Shown: positions 1 to 6,896 of the stretch, one piece after another
Numbering within the stretch: the first letter of the stretch is position 1
Layout of the letters: every line of letters begins with the position of its first letter
Translations under genes and position numbers: made by a program
NCBI GenBank assembly: GCA_020024155.1
Contig: JAHHUE010000024.1
Coordinates: 1 to 22,233 of the forward strand
Direction of reading: 5' to 3'
Length of the DNA stretch: 22,233 nt
Source of the DNA: Oscillospiraceae bacterium
GTDB taxonomy: Bacteria > Bacillota > Clostridia > Oscillospirales > Ruminococcaceae
Notes under the pieces: model-generated
What the model saw: only the letters and a program-made list of their open reading frames with translations
Database searches by the model: none
Told to the model about the DNA's origin: nothing

Positions 1-225
1 CAATTTATCATGAACAGCTTGTCTTTTTTCATGGTATTCTTGCTTTTCTCTCTTTATTTCATCTCAAGTAACAAAACTATGCACTGTATTCTCTCTTGCT
101 TTTATCTCTGTTTCTTCATTTGGTTTGTACACAAAAAACAACACAGCCAAACATATTATAGCAACTATTATATATTTTAATTTCGTAATTCTTTCTACAA
201 TATTATAATATTTATACAGGTAATA
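1..225 (-). pseudogene. Broken reading frame at the left edge, possibly a small secreted or membrane protein
   Basis: Read on the minus strand, one frame is open from about 225 to 67. It encodes a hydrophobic stretch (IIVAIICLAVLFFVY) followed by a polar part. It then meets a TGA at 64-66, and the same frame continues open for 21 charged, coiled-coil-like codons (EIKREKQEYHEKRQ) to the window edge. No ATG, GTG or ribosome site is visible at the front. It therefore looks like a remnant of a signal-anchored protein with a lost start and an in-frame stop. A short unrelated peptide or chance AT-rich coding cannot be excluded. I do not recognise a family. Confidence 0.3.
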
Positions 226-285
226 TTAACATATTTTGTATAAAAATATACTATTGTCCCATAAAGTAAAATCTATTTTACACAT

Positions 286-332
286 AAAACAGAGGCCAAA
301 GACCTCTGTTTTGGTGCAGATGAAGGGACTTG
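286..332. repeat. Distal copy of a 47-bp direct repeat (tRNA-Leu 3' end plus terminator)
   Basis: This 47-bp stretch matches 471-517 with one difference (GAGGCC instead of GAGGTC). It contains the terminator hairpin and the last 22 bases of the tRNA-Leu gene in antisense, ending inside the T-loop. The rest of a tRNA is absent. The copy is therefore a tRNA 3'-end fragment of the kind left by site-specific integration or by recombination between tRNA genes. Confidence 0.8.
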
Positions 333-470
333 CGTCTGCTTCGGCTTTCGCCTTGCATTCTGTCTGGCTTCGCTTGGTACGCTCAGCTCTTCCAGCTAAA
401 AACAGTGTACCACACTGTTTTCTTTACGCTGTAACCCTCTCGGGTTCAAGCCCCCCCTTTTTATAAATAA
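333..470. other. G+C-rich insert between the two tRNA-end repeats
   Basis: The first 65 bases are about 57% G+C, far above the AT-rich flanks. The insert carries a hairpin with arms AAAACAGTG and CACTGTTTT around a TACCA loop (about 399-421). Near its right end it has GGGTTCAAGCCC, which resembles a tRNA T-arm in the orientation opposite to the tRNA fragment at the left end. There is no convincing gene here. It may be a small tRNA-associated repeat element or the remnant of a larger integrated element. Confidence 0.5.
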
Positions 471-496
471 AAAACAGAGGTCAAAGACCTCTGTTT
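471..496 (-). terminator. Intrinsic terminator of the tRNA-Leu gene
   Basis: A near-perfect palindrome with arms of about 12 bp (AAACAGAGGTC and GACCTCTGTTT) and an AAA loop starts directly at the tRNA 3' CCA end. On the minus strand it ends in a T-run. Its duplicate at 286-311 has one mismatch in the stem. Confidence 0.75.
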
Positions 497-517
497 TGGT
501 GCAGATGAAGGGACTTG
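471..517. repeat. Proximal copy of the 47-bp direct repeat, overlapping the tRNA-Leu 3' end
   Basis: This copy matches 286-332 at 46 of 47 bases. It spans the terminator hairpin and the tRNA-Leu 3' end up to the T-loop. It stops where the two loci diverge, at the TTG of the T-loop antisense. Confidence 0.8.
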
Positions 518-583
518 AACCCACACGGTGTTGCCACCACTAGAACCTGAATCTAGCGCGTCTGCCTATTCCGCCACATCTGC
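497..583 (-). tRNA. tRNA-Leu (anticodon CAG)
   Basis: The reverse complement folds as a class II tRNA. The acceptor stem GCAGATG pairs with CATCTGC, followed by A and an encoded CCA. The anticodon stem CTAGA/TCTAG closes the loop TTCAGGT with anticodon CAG, which reads CUG leucine codons. A long variable arm (GGTG-GCAA-CACC) precedes the T-loop TTCAAGT. The T-stem is imperfect: GTGGG faces CCCTT, giving a G-U pair and a U-U mismatch, where CCCAC would pair fully. That mismatched side lies inside the duplicated 47-bp repeat. A strong promoter sits just upstream and a terminator follows the CCA. Confidence 0.93.
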
Positions 584-587
584 ATAT

Positions 588-626
588 TAACTTATCGCAA
601 ATAGCTTTTTGCTAAATCCGTAAGTT
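588..626 (-). other. Possible 5' leader helix of the pre-tRNA-Leu
   Basis: In the leader between promoter and tRNA, AACTTA and TAAGTT can pair. They enclose a second small hairpin, TAGC-AAAAA-GCTA. This could shape the precursor for 5' processing. It is a fold seen by eye only. Confidence 0.3.
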
Positions 627-628
627 AT

Positions 629-657
629 ATTTTATCTTATATTTAATTTTTCGTCAA
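629..657 (-). promoter_or_regulatory. Sigma-A-type promoter for tRNA-Leu
   Basis: On the minus strand, TTGACG and TAAAAT are separated by exactly 17 bases. Each box matches consensus at 5 of 6 positions. The predicted transcript start is about 40 bases before the tRNA. Confidence 0.7.
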
Positions 658-711
658 GTAAATTTTATGACGATAAATATTATAAATATGTAATATTTTA
701 TTTTAATAATA

Positions 712-741
712 AAACAAAGAGTATTATTTAACTCCTTGTTT
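712..741 (-). terminator. Intrinsic terminator at the end of the nonulosonate operon
   Basis: On the minus strand an 11-bp stem (AAACAAGGAGT with ACTCTTTGTTT, one G-U pair) has an 8-base loop and is followed by a T-rich tail. It lies about 20 bases after the stop codon of the cytidylyltransferase gene, where an operon terminator is expected. Confidence 0.7.
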
Positions 742-759
742 GTATTACAAATAGTATAA

Positions 760-1527
760 TTATTTTCTTATTTTATCTCTTACAGCTTTAAAGCCTTCAA
801 CATTATTAAATAAATATTCTCCGATAAGCTGCATCATTTCAAAGTCTTCTTCACTGTCAATATCAAGAACAGCTGTATCTTTCATTTGATAAGCCATACA
901 AGTTGTGTCCCAAAGTATACCTGTTTTGTTTTCACGCAAAAAGTCTGTTTCAAAAACATAAATAGATGCGTTAAGGTCATATATTGCCGGTGCTTGTTGA
1001 CGGGCTGTAAATGTGACCTCTTCAATAACTTTTGTTACTGTGCCATCTTTTTCTGCTTTAACCATATTAAAATATGGGTTTCTACGGCTTGGACAAACAG
1101 AAAAAACAAGACCTGCATTTTTGTTTTTAAGTTTTTCTTCGTATGCTCCCAAAACATCGTGAATCTGTCTTAACGGACTTGTAATATCAAGGTCTATAAG
1201 ATAATCGTAAAATTTTCTCTGTGTGCGTTCCATATATTCAAGACTATGCTGAAATACTGCCATTTTGGGCACAATATCGCCACAAAGCTCTTCTGGTCTT
1301 TGAATAATATATGTTTCCGGATATTTTTCTCCAACAAGCTTAATAAGTTCTTGGCTGTCTGTGTTAAGGCATATATCAACTTCTGCGTCTTCAACTCTTT
1401 CTTTAAAGTCAAAAGCAGAGCAAAGTGTATAGTAGCAAAGTGGTTTATCCAAAAAAACTTTAAGATTTTTATTTTTAAATCCTTTACTGCCTGCACGGCC
1501 ACAAATTGTTATAAGAATTTTTTTCAT
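760..1527 (-). CDS. legF: Acylneuraminate/legionaminate cytidylyltransferase (CMP-nonulosonate synthetase)
   Basis: This 255-aa protein is expected to join CTP and a nonulosonic acid to give the CMP-activated sugar in the cytosol, the last soluble step before transfer. The N-terminal nucleotide-binding motif CGRAGSKGFKNKN is at residues 9-21, DLDITSPLR at 112-120, RRNPYF near 148 and DIDSEEDF at 222-229. These fit the NeuA/LegF family and its usual length. I chose the ATG at 1527 because AAGGAG lies 8 bases upstream. A TTG 18 bases further out has no better support. The gene follows the second Gfo/Idh gene by one base and is last in the operon. LegF is preferred over NeuA because of the LegB/C/X neighbours. 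Substrate specificity is inferred. Confidence 0.88.
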   Translation of the reverse strand: MKKILITICGRAGSKGFKNKNLKVFLDKPLCYYTLCSAFDFKERVEDAEVDICLNTDSQELIKLVGEKYPETYIIQRPEELCGDIVPKMAVFQHSLEYMERTQRKFYDYLIDLDITSPLRQIHDVLGAYEEKLKNKNAGLVFSVCPSRRNPYFNMVKAEKDGTVTKVIEEVTFTARQQAPAIYDLNASIYVFETDFLRENKTGILWDTTCMAYQMKDTAVLDIDSEEDFEMMQLIGEYLFNNVEGFKAVRDKIRK

Positions 1528-1528
1528 T

Positions 1529-2452
1529 TTAAATCTCCTTACCAAGTGTCAAAGCAAGAACTTTATTTGCTTTTTCTGGTGTATTGATATTTTCTGCTTT
1601 GCCCTGCATAATATCAAGAACATTATTTATTTCACGCACAAACCTCATATTTGCGTCTTCTGTGCAATCTATAACTGTGCCGTCCGCCAAAGTTACAGTA
1701 CCTGCGCCAAAATCTGCCACTATTGTTCCTTCTTTTGTAAACACTTCGCAAGTTCTGCGATATGTTCTGCCAAAATAATCAAGATGAACTTCACAAAGTT
1801 TGTCTTTGTATCTTGCAATGTAAACGCTCAAATCGTCACTGTCAATTTCAAGATGACTGTATGTGCCTTTAAAATTATAGCTTTCAATTGGAAAACCAAA
1901 CAAGTCAACCATATAATCAAGCTCGTGGATAAGGTCAATTGTAACACCACCACCCATTGCTCTTATTGCAGAATAAACCTTGCGATAATCAGCATTTGGG
2001 CGCCACTGTGGCAAATAACTTGAACAAATAATTCTTACACTGTAAGACGGAATATCTTTTATAACCTCTTTAAGTTTCATATATGCGCCACAATATCTCA
2101 TTGGTGCAGCAACATAGGCATTTTTATCTGTGAGATTAAGCTCTGCAAGAGAGTATGTGCAGTCTTCAAATATCGGTTTTTCTATAAAGAAAAAATTTGC
2201 TTTTCCAACAAGGTCTTTAATTGCACTATGGTGCAAATTTGTAGGGTTTGTGATAAAAGCAAGGTCGTACACAGTGTCATCAAGCTTTGTAATTTGATTT
2301 TGTATCAAAGACTGTGTTTCCTGCGCAAGCTCTCTAAGACTGCTTCTAAGGGCAGTTACTTCAAGGCTGATATTTCTCTCTTTGCAAACTGCTGTTAAAT
2401 TTTTAAGATGTCTTGTACCGATTGACCCGATACCAACAAATAAAACTTTCAT
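1529..2452 (-). CDS. Gfo/Idh/MocA-family oxidoreductase, catalytic residues present
   Basis: This 307-aa NAD(P)-dependent oxidoreductase has a Rossmann motif GIGSIGTRH at residues 7-15. The family EKP motif is at 91-93 (catalytic Lys92), and a D173-x-x-H176 pair sits in the helix that normally carries the catalytic His. YLPQWRP at 146-152 is shared with its neighbour, so the two are close paralogues. Its ATG overlaps the TAA of the upstream gene by one base, and the cytidylyltransferase gene follows at once, which implies co-translation. It probably oxidises, reduces or epimerises a sugar in the nonulosonate pathway, either a precursor or the finished sugar. The standard CMP-legionaminic acid route does not need this step, so the substrate is unknown. 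Confidence 0.8.
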   Translation of the reverse strand: MKVLFVGIGSIGTRHLKNLTAVCKERNISLEVTALRSSLRELAQETQSLIQNQITKLDDTVYDLAFITNPTNLHHSAIKDLVGKANFFFIEKPIFEDCTYSLAELNLTDKNAYVAAPMRYCGAYMKLKEVIKDIPSYSVRIICSSYLPQWRPNADYRKVYSAIRAMGGGVTIDLIHELDYMVDLFGFPIESYNFKGTYSHLEIDSDDLSVYIARYKDKLCEVHLDYFGRTYRRTCEVFTKEGTIVADFGAGTVTLADGTVIDCTEDANMRFVREINNVLDIMQGKAENINTPEKANKVLALTLGKEI

Positions 2453-3429
2453 TATTCTATACCCTCAATTTTGTTCATTACACTGATTGTATAAAGGTCT
2501 TTTTCAAATGAGTATTTTGGTTGTTCTGTGCCTTTTACAACATTTAAAAAGTTCTGCATTTCGTCAACATAAGCATTTTCAACAATATTATCGGAATAAC
2601 GGTTGTCGTGCTCAAAAGTTGTATATGTGTTTACAAATTCTTTTTCCTTAGTTTCGTTGTTAAATTTGTAAAGTGCTTTTGGATTGCCCTCCCAGAAAAG
2701 ATGCAAGCTTTCTCCGTAAACTTCCAGATTTCTTACTGCTTTTGGACAAACAACATCAACACACAATACACCTTTTACGCCACTTTCGTGTGTGATTGTA
2801 ACAAAAAATCTGTCTGGAAAATCAACATCAAGGTCAGATAGGTTATCTGCTGTGCTGAAAACGCTTTCCACCTTGCCAAAAGTTTCGATAAGCCAAGGCA
2901 TTTCTATGCCAAAAATTTCTCTGCAACCGTTTGTGCGTTTGTTGCCAACAAAAAAGTTTTTATAGCTTTCCCAAGGGTGCCAGTCCGGAAGATACTGACC
3001 AATATGGTAAATGTAGCTTACCGGTTTATTAAACTTTTTAACTTCATCCATAATAAAGTTTATTTCGCCACGATAAAGCATTGTGCTTGAAAGGAAAAGC
3101 ACTGTATTATTTTCTTTTGCCATAGCCATAAGTTCTTCATAGCCGTCATTTACTAAGTTAAGTTCTGTAAATGAGTTTATTTTATAGCTTAAAAGGCTTT
3201 TCAAAATAGCGTGATGACTGAGTGGTGCTGTGCAAACAAATGCAATATCAGGGTTTTCTTTCGCTGCGTCATCTATGGAAGAAAAAACTTTATGACCCAT
3301 TTGAGCAACTTCTTCTCTTCTTTCTTCTGACATATCAACACCGATAATTTGGATAGATGCGTCAATACCTTTTAAAAGTCTTATTCTTCTTTTGCCCATA
3401 GAGCCAAGGCCAACTATTAAAGCTTTCAT
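2452..3429 (-). CDS. Gfo/Idh/MocA-like protein lacking the usual catalytic Lys and His
   Basis: This 325-aa Gfo/Idh fold protein has a clear Rossmann motif, GLGSMGKRR, at residues 7-15 and shares the YLPDWHP motif (146-152) with the next gene. The position of the family EKP motif reads E89-L90-N91, so the catalytic Lys is missing. In the helix that carries D-x-x-H in the paralogue, the sequence is REIFGIEMPW, with Ile at the His position. It may bind cofactor or sugar without classical hydride transfer, partner the adjacent paralogue, or use other residues. It starts two bases after the NeuC stop with GGAG upstream and overlaps the following gene by one base. The function is unknown, but its place in the sugar operon is firm. 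Confidence 0.75.
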   Translation of the reverse strand: MKALIVGLGSMGKRRIRLLKGIDASIQIIGVDMSEERREEVAQMGHKVFSSIDDAAKENPDIAFVCTAPLSHHAILKSLLSYKINSFTELNLVNDGYEELMAMAKENNTVLFLSSTMLYRGEINFIMDEVKKFNKPVSYIYHIGQYLPDWHPWESYKNFFVGNKRTNGCREIFGIEMPWLIETFGKVESVFSTADNLSDLDVDFPDRFFVTITHESGVKGVLCVDVVCPKAVRNLEVYGESLHLFWEGNPKALYKFNNETKEKEFVNTYTTFEHDNRYSDNIVENAYVDEMQNFLNVVKGTEQPKYSFEKDLYTISVMNKIEGIE

Positions 3430-3431
3430 AA

Positions 3432-4598
3432 TTATTTTTCTCCATCATAAAATATTTTTACTGTATTTTTATCGGAAGATAAATATTCCGAAATTTTTGC
3501 AACAATTTCTTTGCTTGGAACACAACCGTTATCGTAAGGGCTTTTTGCAGTATCTGCCAAAGCTTTAAACTCTTTGGAAACTGCCTTTTGCAAACCTTTT
3601 AAAATGTCATCTTTATTTGTTTTTGTGCAGATAACATTTTCTGCAATATAGCGTCCTTTTTGTCTGTCACCAATATTTACACAAGGCACTTTAAATGTTG
3701 GGGTTTCCACAACACCACTTGACGAATTGCCCACAACAACAGCAGCAATGCTCATAGCAGAAAGGTATCTTTTTAGTCCAAGTGAGAAAAATGCTTTTGC
3801 ACGATGACTGTTTTTACTGCAATAATCATCAATCATTTTATTGATAATTTCTCCCCCTGCGTCCGCATTGGATTTTGTAAAAATAAGGTTATATCCTTCC
3901 ATTTTATCCAGTGCATAAAAAAGGTTATTCATATCTTCCTTTGGACTTGTGCTTTTCTGTGTTTCTGGATGATAAGTTATAAGAAAAAACGGTGTAAGAT
4001 TATTAACTTCAAGGCTTTGCTCCAATTCTTGCTGTGTCATAAGAGAAATATTTTTTATATTTTCATCTCCAAGACCACCAACATTAAAAACTGTATTTGG
4101 GTGCTGACCAAGTCTTAACAGTCTTTGGTAACTATCTTTACAAGACGGAAAATGGATATTGCTCATAGCAGTTATACAGTGGCGATAAAAATCGTCCTTT
4201 GCACCAACTGTAACATCTCCTCCACTGATATGTGCAATTGGAACAGAAAGTGCACTTGCAGCTGTGCATACTGCAAAAATCTCGTATCTGTCACCAAGAA
4301 CAAGCAATAAATCAGGCTTGTCCTGAGCAAAAATATCTGTAAACTGCTGTACAGTATATGCAATTGTTTTTGCAACAGACAGCTCATCATTACCAAATTT
4401 TAATATATCAATTTTATACTTTGGTTCAAAACCGTCTTTTCTTATTTCTTCAATTGTGTTTCCGTATTCCTGCTTTAAGTGTGTACCGGTTGCAACAATA
4501 ACCAAATCTATATTTTGTTCCTTTTCAAGACGCTTTATAACCGGTCTTAATAATCCATAATCTGCTCTTGTGGAAGTTACAACAAAAACTTTTTTCAT
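3432..4598 (-). CDS. legG: UDP/GDP-sugar hydrolysing 2-epimerase (NeuC/LegG family)
   Basis: This 388-aa cytosolic enzyme is expected to hydrolyse a nucleotide-linked diacetamido sugar and invert C2, giving the free 6-deoxy-ManNAc-type sugar for the synthase. Family motifs are TRADYGLL (10-17), LGDRYE (101-106), HISGGDVT (123-130), GNSSSGVVETP (290-300) and GDRQKGR (310-316). The length is normal for NeuC proteins. I chose the ATG at 4598, preceded by AAGGA, because MKKVFVVTSTRADYG is the natural family N-terminus. The upstream in-frame codons to 4637 run into the intergenic hairpin region. Context favours LegG over sialic-acid NeuC. It lies between the synthase and the first Gfo/Idh gene. 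Confidence 0.87.
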   Translation of the reverse strand: MKKVFVVTSTRADYGLLRPVIKRLEKEQNIDLVIVATGTHLKQEYGNTIEEIRKDGFEPKYKIDILKFGNDELSVAKTIAYTVQQFTDIFAQDKPDLLLVLGDRYEIFAVCTAASALSVPIAHISGGDVTVGAKDDFYRHCITAMSNIHFPSCKDSYQRLLRLGQHPNTVFNVGGLGDENIKNISLMTQQELEQSLEVNNLTPFFLITYHPETQKSTSPKEDMNNLFYALDKMEGYNLIFTKSNADAGGEIINKMIDDYCSKNSHRAKAFFSLGLKRYLSAMSIAAVVVGNSSSGVVETPTFKVPCVNIGDRQKGRYIAENVICTKTNKDDILKGLQKAVSKEFKALADTAKSPYDNGCVPSKEIVAKISEYLSSDKNTVKIFYDGEK

Positions 4599-4640
4599 AA
4601 AAATCCTTATATATTTATTATCTATTTTATATAACACAAC

Positions 4641-4662
4641 AAAGGCAAAGTACTTTGCCTTT
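4641..4662. other. Perfect 22-bp palindrome between synthase and 2-epimerase genes
   Basis: AAAGGCAAAGT is followed directly by its reverse complement. On the plus strand a run of six T follows, but both flanking genes are on the minus strand, where the tail is poor (TTGTGTTA). It may be a weak attenuator or an RNA-processing/stability hairpin inside the operon, or an operator-like site. Confidence 0.5.
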
Positions 4663-4672
4663 GCTTTTTTAA

Positions 4673-5668
4673 TTATAATTCTATAAGCTCATCAAGAGAG
4701 AAATCTCTCTTTGCTGTTTTGCCAAGCACATCATACCATTTCATTGGGCTTATGCCGTTGCCCGGGCGTTTAACTGTGAGATTTTCTTCTGTAAATGTTT
4801 CCCCTGCTTTAATTTCCACCTTTGCAACAATGCTTTTTCTTGCAACAGATTTATTTTTTGCCTCGCTTGCAGTAACTGTTTTAACACCGCTGCCCAAAAC
4901 TTTTTCTGTGTTGCGAATAGCTTTTACCAAAGCACAAAGCTCATCAGGGTTCATAGAAGCACCGTGGTCTGGGCCTTCCATATTTTTATCAAGTGTAAAA
5001 TGTTTTTCTATAACAGTTGCGCCAAGACTTACAGCAGCAAGTGGAGCTTCCAAGCCAAGAGTATGGTCTGAATAACCAACTTTTGTGCCAAAGTTTTTTT
5101 GCAAATCAAGCATAGCTTTTACATTTGCATCTTCAAGTGGAGTTGGATATTCTGTGTTGCAGTGCAATATTGTAACATCGGTTGCACCGTTTTTATACAG
5201 AATATCCAAAGCATCTTTAACTTCGCTTATTTCGCTCATACCTGTGGACATAAGAATAGGCTTTTTAAGCTGAGCCACTCTTTCAAGATATGGAAGATTT
5301 GTTATTTCTCCTGATGGAATTTTCCAAACAGGCATATCCATATCCTTTAAAAATTCTATACTGTCCATATCAAATGGAGTTGAAAGGTACATAATACCTA
5401 TACTGTCACAATATTCTTTAAGTTCTCTGTGAGCATCAAAGCCAAAGTGGATTTTCTTTACCATTTCAAGCTGACTTTCTGCCTCACCTGTTGATTCTTT
5501 TTGATATTCTGCTTTTGGTGCAAAACGGCTTATAACAAGTTCTGGTTTTGCTGTTTGATATTTTACAATATCTGCACCTGCCTGCTTTGCAACATCTGCC
5601 ATTTTTTTTGCAAGTTCAAGTGAACCGTTATGGTTTACACCTGCTTCTGCAATAATCAATACTGACAT
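4673..5668 (-). CDS. legI: Nonulosonate synthase (NeuB/LegI family, N-acetylneuraminate/legionaminate synthase)
   Basis: This 331-aa enzyme condenses phosphoenolpyruvate with a free 6-carbon amino sugar to form a nine-carbon nonulosonic acid. The barrel carries EAGVNHNGS (8-16), KYQTAK (36-41), HCNTEYPTP (169-177), GYSDHT (198-203) and EKHFTLDKNMEGPDH (221-235). A SAF/antifreeze-like domain follows at about 275-331, as in complete NeuB proteins. The NTEYPTP version of the motif and the LegB/C/X neighbours point to legionaminic acid or a relative rather than Neu5Ac. The ATG at 5668 has AAGGAG upstream. It has its own promoter (5706-5714) after a terminator, so it likely opens a second transcript unit with legG, the Gfo/Idh pair and legF. 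Confidence 0.92.
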   Translation of the reverse strand: MSVLIIAEAGVNHNGSLELAKKMADVAKQAGADIVKYQTAKPELVISRFAPKAEYQKESTGEAESQLEMVKKIHFGFDAHRELKEYCDSIGIMYLSTPFDMDSIEFLKDMDMPVWKIPSGEITNLPYLERVAQLKKPILMSTGMSEISEVKDALDILYKNGATDVTILHCNTEYPTPLEDANVKAMLDLQKNFGTKVGYSDHTLGLEAPLAAVSLGATVIEKHFTLDKNMEGPDHGASMNPDELCALVKAIRNTEKVLGSGVKTVTASEAKNKSVARKSIVAKVEIKAGETFTEENLTVKRPGNGISPMKWYDVLGKTAKRDFSLDELIEL

Positions 5669-5705
5669 AATTTTACTCCTTACTTTATAAGTGTATACTA
5701 CACAT

Positions 5706-5714
5706 ATTATATCA
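5706..5714 (-). promoter_or_regulatory. Extended -10 promoter for the legI transcript
   Basis: On the minus strand TGATATAAT gives a consensus TATAAT with an upstream TG extension. No good -35 box is seen. The start would lie about 30 bases before the synthase ATG and just after the terminator of the preceding gene, which supports a separate start here. Confidence 0.5.
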
Positions 5715-5758
5715 TATTTAATATTTAATAAAAAGCATTATACTGTTAAAATAATATA

Positions 5759-5792
5759 AAAACCCGTTTGCCTTTTTCAGCATACGGGTTTT
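5759..5792 (-). terminator. Intrinsic terminator after the LegX-like gene
   Basis: AAAACCCGT and ACGGGTTTT form a 9-bp stem. An inner TGC/GCA pairing extends it, and on the minus strand the tail is TTTTTATATTATTTT. It sits 40 bases after the stop of the nucleotidyltransferase gene and before the synthase promoter, so it splits the cluster into two transcript units. Confidence 0.75.
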
Positions 5793-5831
5793 ACTGTTAT
5801 AAAACAATTTAATTTATAAGCTATATTTACT

Positions 5832-6881
5832 TTACTGACCTTTTTCTTCAAGTTTTCTGCGCATTTCTTCAAGTTCTTCAAGTTGACCCATATCCATCCA
5901 ACTGTTTTCGCTTACAGGATAAACGCCAACTTTTTCTCCCATATTGCGATATTTTTCAATAATATCAGGAAACCCGATTACTTTATTGTCTTCAATCTCA
6001 TCAATAATGCGTTTGTCAACAAGATACATACCGGTATTTGTGAGAAAATTCATAGTTGGTTTTTCTGTTATATCCTTAATTTCTCCACTTTCATTAAGAG
6101 TAAACACACCATAAGGAATTGTGATGTGTTTAAAAGCACATACAACAGTTATAAGATTTCCTTGCTTTTTGTGAAAATTATAAATATCGTTATAATCTGC
6201 ATCAATAAGCACATCACAGTTTGTAAGAAAGAATGGACCGTCAATTTTACCTTTAAGCAAACTTAAACCACCACCGGTGCCAAGAAAAGTTTCTTCCTCA
6301 ATAAAATCAACTGAATAATCTTTTTTAAGCTCGTTAAAATAAGCCTTAATCATATGCTTTTTGTGATTTACAATCATATCAAATTGACTGCATCCAAAAG
6401 CCGTAAAGTGGTCAATAATATGCTCAACAATCGGCTTTTCTCCAACCGGAATAAGTGGTTTTGGCAAAATTTTTGTGTACGGATACAGTCTTGTACCAAG
6501 ACCGCCTGCCATAATTACAACCGGCAAATCCAAAGTTTTTGCTGTATGTACATTTTCCTCGTCATAAAAGCAAACCTCAACAATTCTGCCTGCATTATCC
6601 AAAAGAGGAATAGCAGAAATAGAATGTTTTATCATAAAATCATTTGCTTGTCTTTTGTTTGCAATTCCAAGATATTTTGGATTATAGTTTGCAACAAGGC
6701 TGATTTTATCTTCAAGAGAGCCACCGTGAATAATATGACGGCGAATATCTGCATCTACAACCACTGCTTTAAGTTTAAGCTCTGGTGCAATAAATAAAAT
6801 CTGTCTGCCTGTTTTTTCAAGCTGAGTCATAGCCTGCAAAACAGTTATATCTTCACTTATTATAAGTTGGTCAATAAGCAT
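5832..6881 (-). CDS. legX: CBS-domain sugar-phosphate nucleotidyltransferase (LegX/PtmE-like)
   Basis: This 349-aa protein combines a CBS-domain pair (about 1-115) with a nucleotidyltransferase domain (about 120-349). The latter shows AGGLGTR at 125-131, the KPL-IPVGEKP substrate loop just after, and TNCDVLID as the metal-binding Asp region. This order is typical of PtmE/LegX, the glucosamine-1-phosphate guanylyltransferase that opens the Campylobacter legionaminic route by making GDP-GlcN. The CBS pair may sense adenylates or nucleotide levels. It starts 15 bases after the aminotransferase stop with AAAGGAA upstream and is followed by a terminator. GDP rather than UDP or dTDP use is inferred from family and context. 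Confidence 0.82.
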   Translation of the reverse strand: MLIDQLIISEDITVLQAMTQLEKTGRQILFIAPELKLKAVVVDADIRRHIIHGGSLEDKISLVANYNPKYLGIANKRQANDFMIKHSISAIPLLDNAGRIVEVCFYDEENVHTAKTLDLPVVIMAGGLGTRLYPYTKILPKPLIPVGEKPIVEHIIDHFTAFGCSQFDMIVNHKKHMIKAYFNELKKDYSVDFIEEETFLGTGGGLSLLKGKIDGPFFLTNCDVLIDADYNDIYNFHKKQGNLITVVCAFKHITIPYGVFTLNESGEIKDITEKPTMNFLTNTGMYLVDKRIIDEIEDNKVIGFPDIIEKYRNMGEKVGVYPVSENSWMDMGQLEELEEMRRKLEEKGQ

Positions 6882-6896
6882 ATCTTTGTTTCCTTT

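Noticed and set aside
236..466. 76-aa open frame across the tRNA-end repeat and G+C-rich insert
   Set aside because: It covers a terminator hairpin and antisense tRNA sequence, has no ribosome site, and its composition is explained by the repeat structure.
3432..5668. Reading NeuB/NeuC/NeuA as a sialic acid (Neu5Ac) pathway
   Set aside because: LegX-, LegB- and LegC-like genes in the same cluster and the NTEYPTP synthase motif fit a legionaminic-type sugar better. Neu5Ac needs none of those three.
6354..6797. 147-aa plus-strand frame opposite the nucleotidyltransferase
   Set aside because: It is an antisense shadow with Asn/Cys/Lys-rich low-complexity content and no start signal.
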